A stretch of DNA of 8,315 bases from Desulfotignum sp. (GTDB lineage: Bacteria; Desulfobacterota; Desulfobacteria; Desulfobacterales; Desulfobacteraceae), in NCBI GenBank assembly GCA_011390695.1, contig JAABRW010000458.1, positions 1 through 8,315 on the forward strand, in the 5' to 3' direction. Made by a program: the position numbers and the translations under genes. Position 1 is the first letter of the stretch; each line of letters starts with the position of its first letter. The notes under the pieces were generated by a model, which worked only from the letters and a program-made list of their open reading frames with translations, ran no database searches and was not told the DNA's origin. This document shows, one piece after another, positions 5,428-8,315 of the stretch.

Positions 5428-6447
5428 CTACCGCCGCCCCAGCTGGCCGCAGCCGGCAGAGACAGATCTGCCCTTGCTCCACCGCCGGATGACAAAAATG
5501 TTTTTTTCAACAAGGTGCTGTGAAAACCGGTTCATATCAGCATCTGACGGACTTTCATGGGCAAGGCCCGGCACCGGGTTGCAGGGAATGAGATTCAGGC
5601 GTACAGGCAGGGGGTGGATGAAATCTGCCAGCCTGTCTGCATGGGCCTTTGTATCATTCACCCCTTTGATGAGAATGTATTCAAACAAAAAGGTGCCTTT
5701 GCGGGGCAGAGGAAAGGCTGCCAGGGTTTTTTTGAGGGTTTCCAGGGGCCAGGCTTTGTTCACCGGCATCAGCTGTGACCGGGTCGGGTTGTCAGGGGCA
5801 TTCACCGATACGGCCAGCCGGATGCCGGCAAGGTTCATGCCAGCCAGTTTCCTGATCCCCGGCACCACCCCGGATGTTGAAATGGTCATGTGGCGCAGGG
5901 AAATGTCAAACCCTTTCTGCTCATGCATGATCTGCACTGCAGCCATCACCGGCGCAAAATTGTCAAGGGGTTCTCCCATTCCCATGAAAACGACATTTTT
6001 GATCTGCTTTTTCAGCACATGCCTGGCGTTATACAACTGGCCGGTGATTTCAGATGTGGTAAGACTGCGCCGCAGTCCCATGCGGCCGGTTTCACAGAAG
6101 GTACATCCCATCCGGCACCCCACCTGGCTGGAAACACACAGGGTGTTGTACCGGTTCATGGGAACGATCACCGATTCTATCTCCATGCCGTCGGACAGCC
6201 GGGTGATGAATTTGGTGAGATCACTGTCCTGGAAAACCGTTTTTACCCACCCCGGTTCCAGGCAGATATTTTTTTCCAAATCCCTGGCCAATGCCCGGGA
6301 AGCGGCAAATTCGGGTATGGAAAGAAAATCCGGATGCGCATTTTTAAAGATTTCCCGGTACAGGGCCCGGGCATGAAACCGGCCTTTTCCATATTCTTTT
6401 TCAAGGGTGTGGATCACCTGATCCAGAGTCATGGCCAATATGTTCAT
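5428..6447 (-). CDS. rlmN: RlmN-family dual-specificity RNA methyltransferase (23S rRNA A2503 / tRNA A37)
   Basis: A radical SAM enzyme that makes 2-methyladenosine in 23S rRNA and some tRNAs. From the ATG at 6447 it has 339 residues, typical for RlmN. The cluster motif Cys111-x3-Cys115-x2-Cys118 (CRMGCTFC) is intact. Cys104 (TLCVSSQ) and the C-terminal Cys333 (SAGCGQL) match the conserved pair, of which the latter carries the methyl group in E. coli RlmN. GMGEPLDN (156-163) and STSGVVPGI (190-198) are family motifs. SVNAPDNPTRSQLMPVN has Asn-Ala where many RlmNs have His-Ala. An in-frame ATG at 6516 would overlap the receptor gene by 44 bases and add 23 residues lacking RlmN character, so 6447 (or ATG 6432) is preferred. 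It lies 25 bases after the receptor stop, so it is probably co-transcribed. Cfr is less likely, but a paralogue with altered specificity is not excluded. Confidence 0.92.
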   Translation of the reverse strand: MNILAMTLDQVIHTLEKEYGKGRFHARALYREIFKNAHPDFLSIPEFAASRALARDLEKNICLEPGWVKTVFQDSDLTKFITRLSDGMEIESVIVPMNRYNTLCVSSQVGCRMGCTFCETGRMGLRRSLTTSEITGQLYNARHVLKKQIKNVVFMGMGEPLDNFAPVMAAVQIMHEQKGFDISLRHMTISTSGVVPGIRKLAGMNLAGIRLAVSVNAPDNPTRSQLMPVNKAWPLETLKKTLAAFPLPRKGTFLFEYILIKGVNDTKAHADRLADFIHPLPVRLNLIPCNPVPGLAHESPSDADMNRFSQHLVEKNIFVIRRWSKGRSVSAGCGQLGRR

Positions 6448-6472
6448 ACAGCTTTCATTTTGTTGGTGCCCG

Positions 6473-8182
6473 CTAAATTTTGAAACGGCGGATTGCCTGT
6501 CCCAGGCTGGCGGCAAATTCCGTGATCCGGGTCACGTTTTCACTCACTTTCCGGCTGGTATCTGTGACAGAGGCAGCATGGGTATTCACACTGAGGATGT
6601 CATCGGCTATCCGGCTGGTTGCCCGGGATATGTCTGTAATATGCTCATGGTTGTCATGTATGCCCTGTGCTGCCAGAGATATGTTTTCAGCAATTTCTCC
6701 GGCAGTGCTGGACTGTTCCTCAATGGCCCCCGCAATGGCGATAACAATGGTATTCACCTCATTGATCACCTGTGAAATCTGCTGAATTTCCGTTACCGTG
6801 CCTTTGGAAGAATCCTGGATGTGCGTAATTTTTTCTGAGATATCTTTGGCAGCTTCTGCTGTCTGCCGGGCCAGGCCCTTGATTTCATTGGCCACAACGG
6901 CAAAGCCTTTACCGGCTTCTCCTGCCCGGGCCGCTTCAATGGTGGCATTCAATGCCAGCAGGTTGGTCTGATCTGATATATCGGTGATGGTCTGGGTGAC
7001 CTGCCCGATTTCAGCAGCATCTTTGCCCAGCTCATCCACCCGGCTGGAAGCGCCGCTGGCAGTTGACACAGCTGTCTCTGAAATCTGCCGGGCTTCACTG
7101 GTATTTTTTGCAATTTCCGCTACAGTGGCATTCATCTGTTCCATGGCAGCGGATACTGTATCCAGGTTATCTGAAAACGCCCGGGAACTTTGGGTGACAG
7201 ACGTTACCCGCTCCTGCATTGCCTGGGCCGCACCACTGACAGCACCTGATTTATGGGTCATTTTTTCAGCGCGGGTCTTCAGACTGTCTGAAATCCCGGA
7301 TAAATCCGCTGCTGTCTGATCCAGGGTGGCCACCCCCTGTGCAATGTTTTTAAACACCGATGCCAGCCCCTGTACCATCTGGTTCATGGCATTCACCATG
7401 GACCCGATTTCATCTTTCTGGGGAACCTCTAAAGTTTTGGAGAAATCGCCCTGGGCAACCTCTCTGGTAAAAGCTGCCGCTTTTTTAACAGGCCCGGCAA
7501 TCCGGCCTGACACGACAAACCCCAGCAAAATAGCTGCTGCGATTCCCACCAGGGTGGCTACCGCCAGAATGGTGACCGCCTGCTGCTTTTCTTTTATCAG
7601 ATCTGCTTCAGCCTGAAGGATAAGCCCCTGGGAGATGTCGCCGGCCTGGTCCAGCTGCCGGGTCAGATCATTGGCCAGGGCAATGGTTTTTTCATCAATG
7701 GTGTCCAAAAGCCCGTAATCATAAGGTTCTGCAGACAACTGCAGATGCATCTGATCATAGGCCACCTTGAAACTGGGCAGAAAAATGGATGTATGAAATT
7801 CTTTTGCATCCTGAATGATCCGGCGAAGTTCCGGGTCATGGGTGGGAAAAATGGTTTTTTCCCGAACTTCACCACCATCCAGCATGGCTTTCTGGTATTG
7901 ATTGAACCGCGCCACATTTTCCTGGTGCTTCTGCAGTGCAGCATCAAGTTCATCTGTATCCAAGGCAGCCATAAGGGTCATGATGGCTGCGATATCCTGG
8001 GTCACCGCCAGTTTCATGTTGATGGCCGATTCCGTCAGAGGGGCTGTTTCAATAACCTGCCTGAAGCTGATCTCCAAATTCTTCATGCCATTATAACTTA
8101 CCAGACTGACAACTGCTGTAATGGCGGCAATAGCCAGAAACCCCCCCATCTGTTTGGTGCGGATCGAGTGCAACCAGTTCAT
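6473..8182 (-). CDS. Methyl-accepting chemotaxis protein with periplasmic helical sensor
   Basis: An inner-membrane chemoreceptor that controls CheA kinase through CheW. The 569 residues show the classical order: a short cytoplasmic N-terminus, membrane helix 1 (about 12-30), a periplasmic helical sensor of about 170 residues (31-200), membrane helix 2 (202-224), HAMP (225-277, with the [18 protein letters not shown] region) and a long coiled-coil signalling domain (278-569). The hairpin tip [20 protein letters not shown] (404-423) and [13 protein letters not shown] (426-438) are near consensus. Ala/Ser/Glu-rich adaptation helices flank it, for instance [17 protein letters not shown] (486-502). 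The sensor resembles a four-helix bundle, but its ligand is unknown. The C-terminus RRFKI lacks the CheR-tethering NWETF-type pentapeptide. The ATG at 8182 has a strong AAGGAG 5 bases upstream (complement of 8188-8193). No che genes are visible, so it is an orphan receptor; rlmN follows. Confidence 0.95.
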   Translation of the reverse strand: MNWLHSIRTKQMGGFLAIAAITAVVSLVSYNGMKNLEISFRQVIETAPLTESAINMKLAVTQDIAAIMTLMAALDTDELDAALQKHQENVARFNQYQKAMLDGGEVREKTIFPTHDPELRRIIQDAKEFHTSIFLPSFKVAYDQMHLQLSAEPYDYGLLDTIDEKTIALANDLTRQLDQAGDISQGLILQAEADLIKEKQQAVTILAVATLVGIAAAILLGFVVSGRIAGPVKKAAAFTREVAQGDFSKTLEVPQKDEIGSMVNAMNQMVQGLASVFKNIAQGVATLDQTAADLSGISDSLKTRAEKMTHKSGAVSGAAQAMQERVTSVTQSSRAFSDNLDTVSAAMEQMNATVAEIAKNTSEARQISETAVSTASGASSRVDELGKDAAEIGQVTQTITDISDQTNLLALNATIEAARAGEAGKGFAVVANEIKGLARQTAEAAKDISEKITHIQDSSKGTVTEIQQISQVINEVNTIVIAIAGAIEEQSSTAGEIAENISLAAQGIHDNHEHITDISRATSRIADDILSVNTHAASVTDTSRKVSENVTRITEFAASLGQAIRRFKI

Positions 8183-8315
8183 ATCTGCTCCTTCGTATTT
8201 GGCGTTTACGGCAATGCATCAATTACAACAGGTCAAACCACAACCACCTGAAAAAGTCAAGGCAGGGAGCACAAGGCATGACACTGGTGGGGAAACCTAT
8301 TGACCCCGTCCGGAC
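8183..8315. other. Region upstream of the chemoreceptor gene
   Basis: 133 bases at the window edge. It contains the receptor's ribosome site and a candidate extended -10 box. On the minus strand the frame entering at 8315 stays open to TAA at 8225-8223, and another to a TGA further upstream; neither has a recognisable product. No further gene or repeat is supported. Confidence 0.4.
8222..8230 (-). promoter_or_regulatory. Candidate extended -10 promoter for the chemoreceptor gene
   Basis: On the minus strand the sequence TGTTGTAAT supplies a TGn extension and a -10 box matching five of six consensus positions. No good -35 lies 16-18 bases upstream. The start would be near 8215, giving a leader of about 33 bases before the ATG. 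Confidence 0.3.

Noticed and set aside
5474..6376. Long open frame of 300 codons on the plus strand opposite rlmN
   Set aside because: It lies entirely antisense to a gene with clear radical SAM motifs, its translation has no recognisable domain, and it is explained by codon bias in rlmN.
5428..6447. Cfr-type antibiotic resistance methyltransferase
   Set aside because: RSQLMPVN and the overall layout are shared by RlmN and Cfr, but GMGEPLDN and the housekeeping-like context favour RlmN; there is no resistance context or mobile element.
8205..8212. FliA (sigma-28)-like -10 box GCCGTAAA upstream of the chemoreceptor on the minus strand
   Set aside because: No TAAA-type -35 at the required distance, and the transcript start would fall only about 16 bases before the start codon.
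7745..8251. Plus-strand open frame opposite the receptor sensor domain
   Set aside because: Antisense to the well-supported receptor; no ribosome site or domain seen.

Overview
The window looks like chromosomal DNA of a Gram-negative, anaerobic bacterium, probably Desulfobacterota (Desulfobacterales-like sulfate reducers). This placement is inferred from protein style, a G+C of roughly 50-60% in most genes, and the gene mix; there is no rRNA or other taxonomic marker. No mobile element, CRISPR array, tRNA or rRNA was seen, and no gap between genes exceeds about 135 bases.

Layout. Plus strand: the last codons of an unidentified gene (1-32) overlap mutY (29-1165), which overlaps a cation diffusion facilitator (CDF) metal transporter gene (1162-2043). 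Both overlaps are ATGA, which suggests one translationally coupled operon. A 108-base gap rich in symmetric elements leads to a two-gene module: an ECF-type sigma factor (2152-2730) and a soluble zinc-binding (ZAS) anti-sigma-like protein (2734-3039). After a second gap with a plausible promoter comes a small MOSC-domain protein (3158-3589, GTG start preferred), and then a 575-residue YcaO-domain protein with a C-terminal TPR array (3694-5421). Minus strand, converging on ycaO with only 6 bases between stops: a methyl-accepting chemotaxis receptor (8182-6473), followed 25 bases later by an RlmN-family radical SAM rRNA methyltransferase (6447-5428).

How the genes relate. mutY and the CDF transporter are a repair enzyme and a metal exporter, linked by coupling rather than an obvious pathway. 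The sigma/anti-sigma pair is a self-contained switch that appears to sense a cytoplasmic redox, metal or oxidant signal, since the anti-sigma has no membrane segment. Its regulon cannot be read from sequence, but an 11-base element upstream of the sigma gene recurs upstream of the MOSC gene. The YcaO-TPR protein has the ATP-binding residues of YcaO backbone-activating enzymes, but no precursor peptide, TfuA or cyclodehydratase partner lies beside it, so its substrate is unknown.

Most worth a second look: the nested inverted and direct repeats around the sigma factor start (2102-2147), which could form two mutually exclusive hairpins; the YcaO-TPR protein without standard partners; and a MutY whose C-terminal domain keeps a complete Nudix box.
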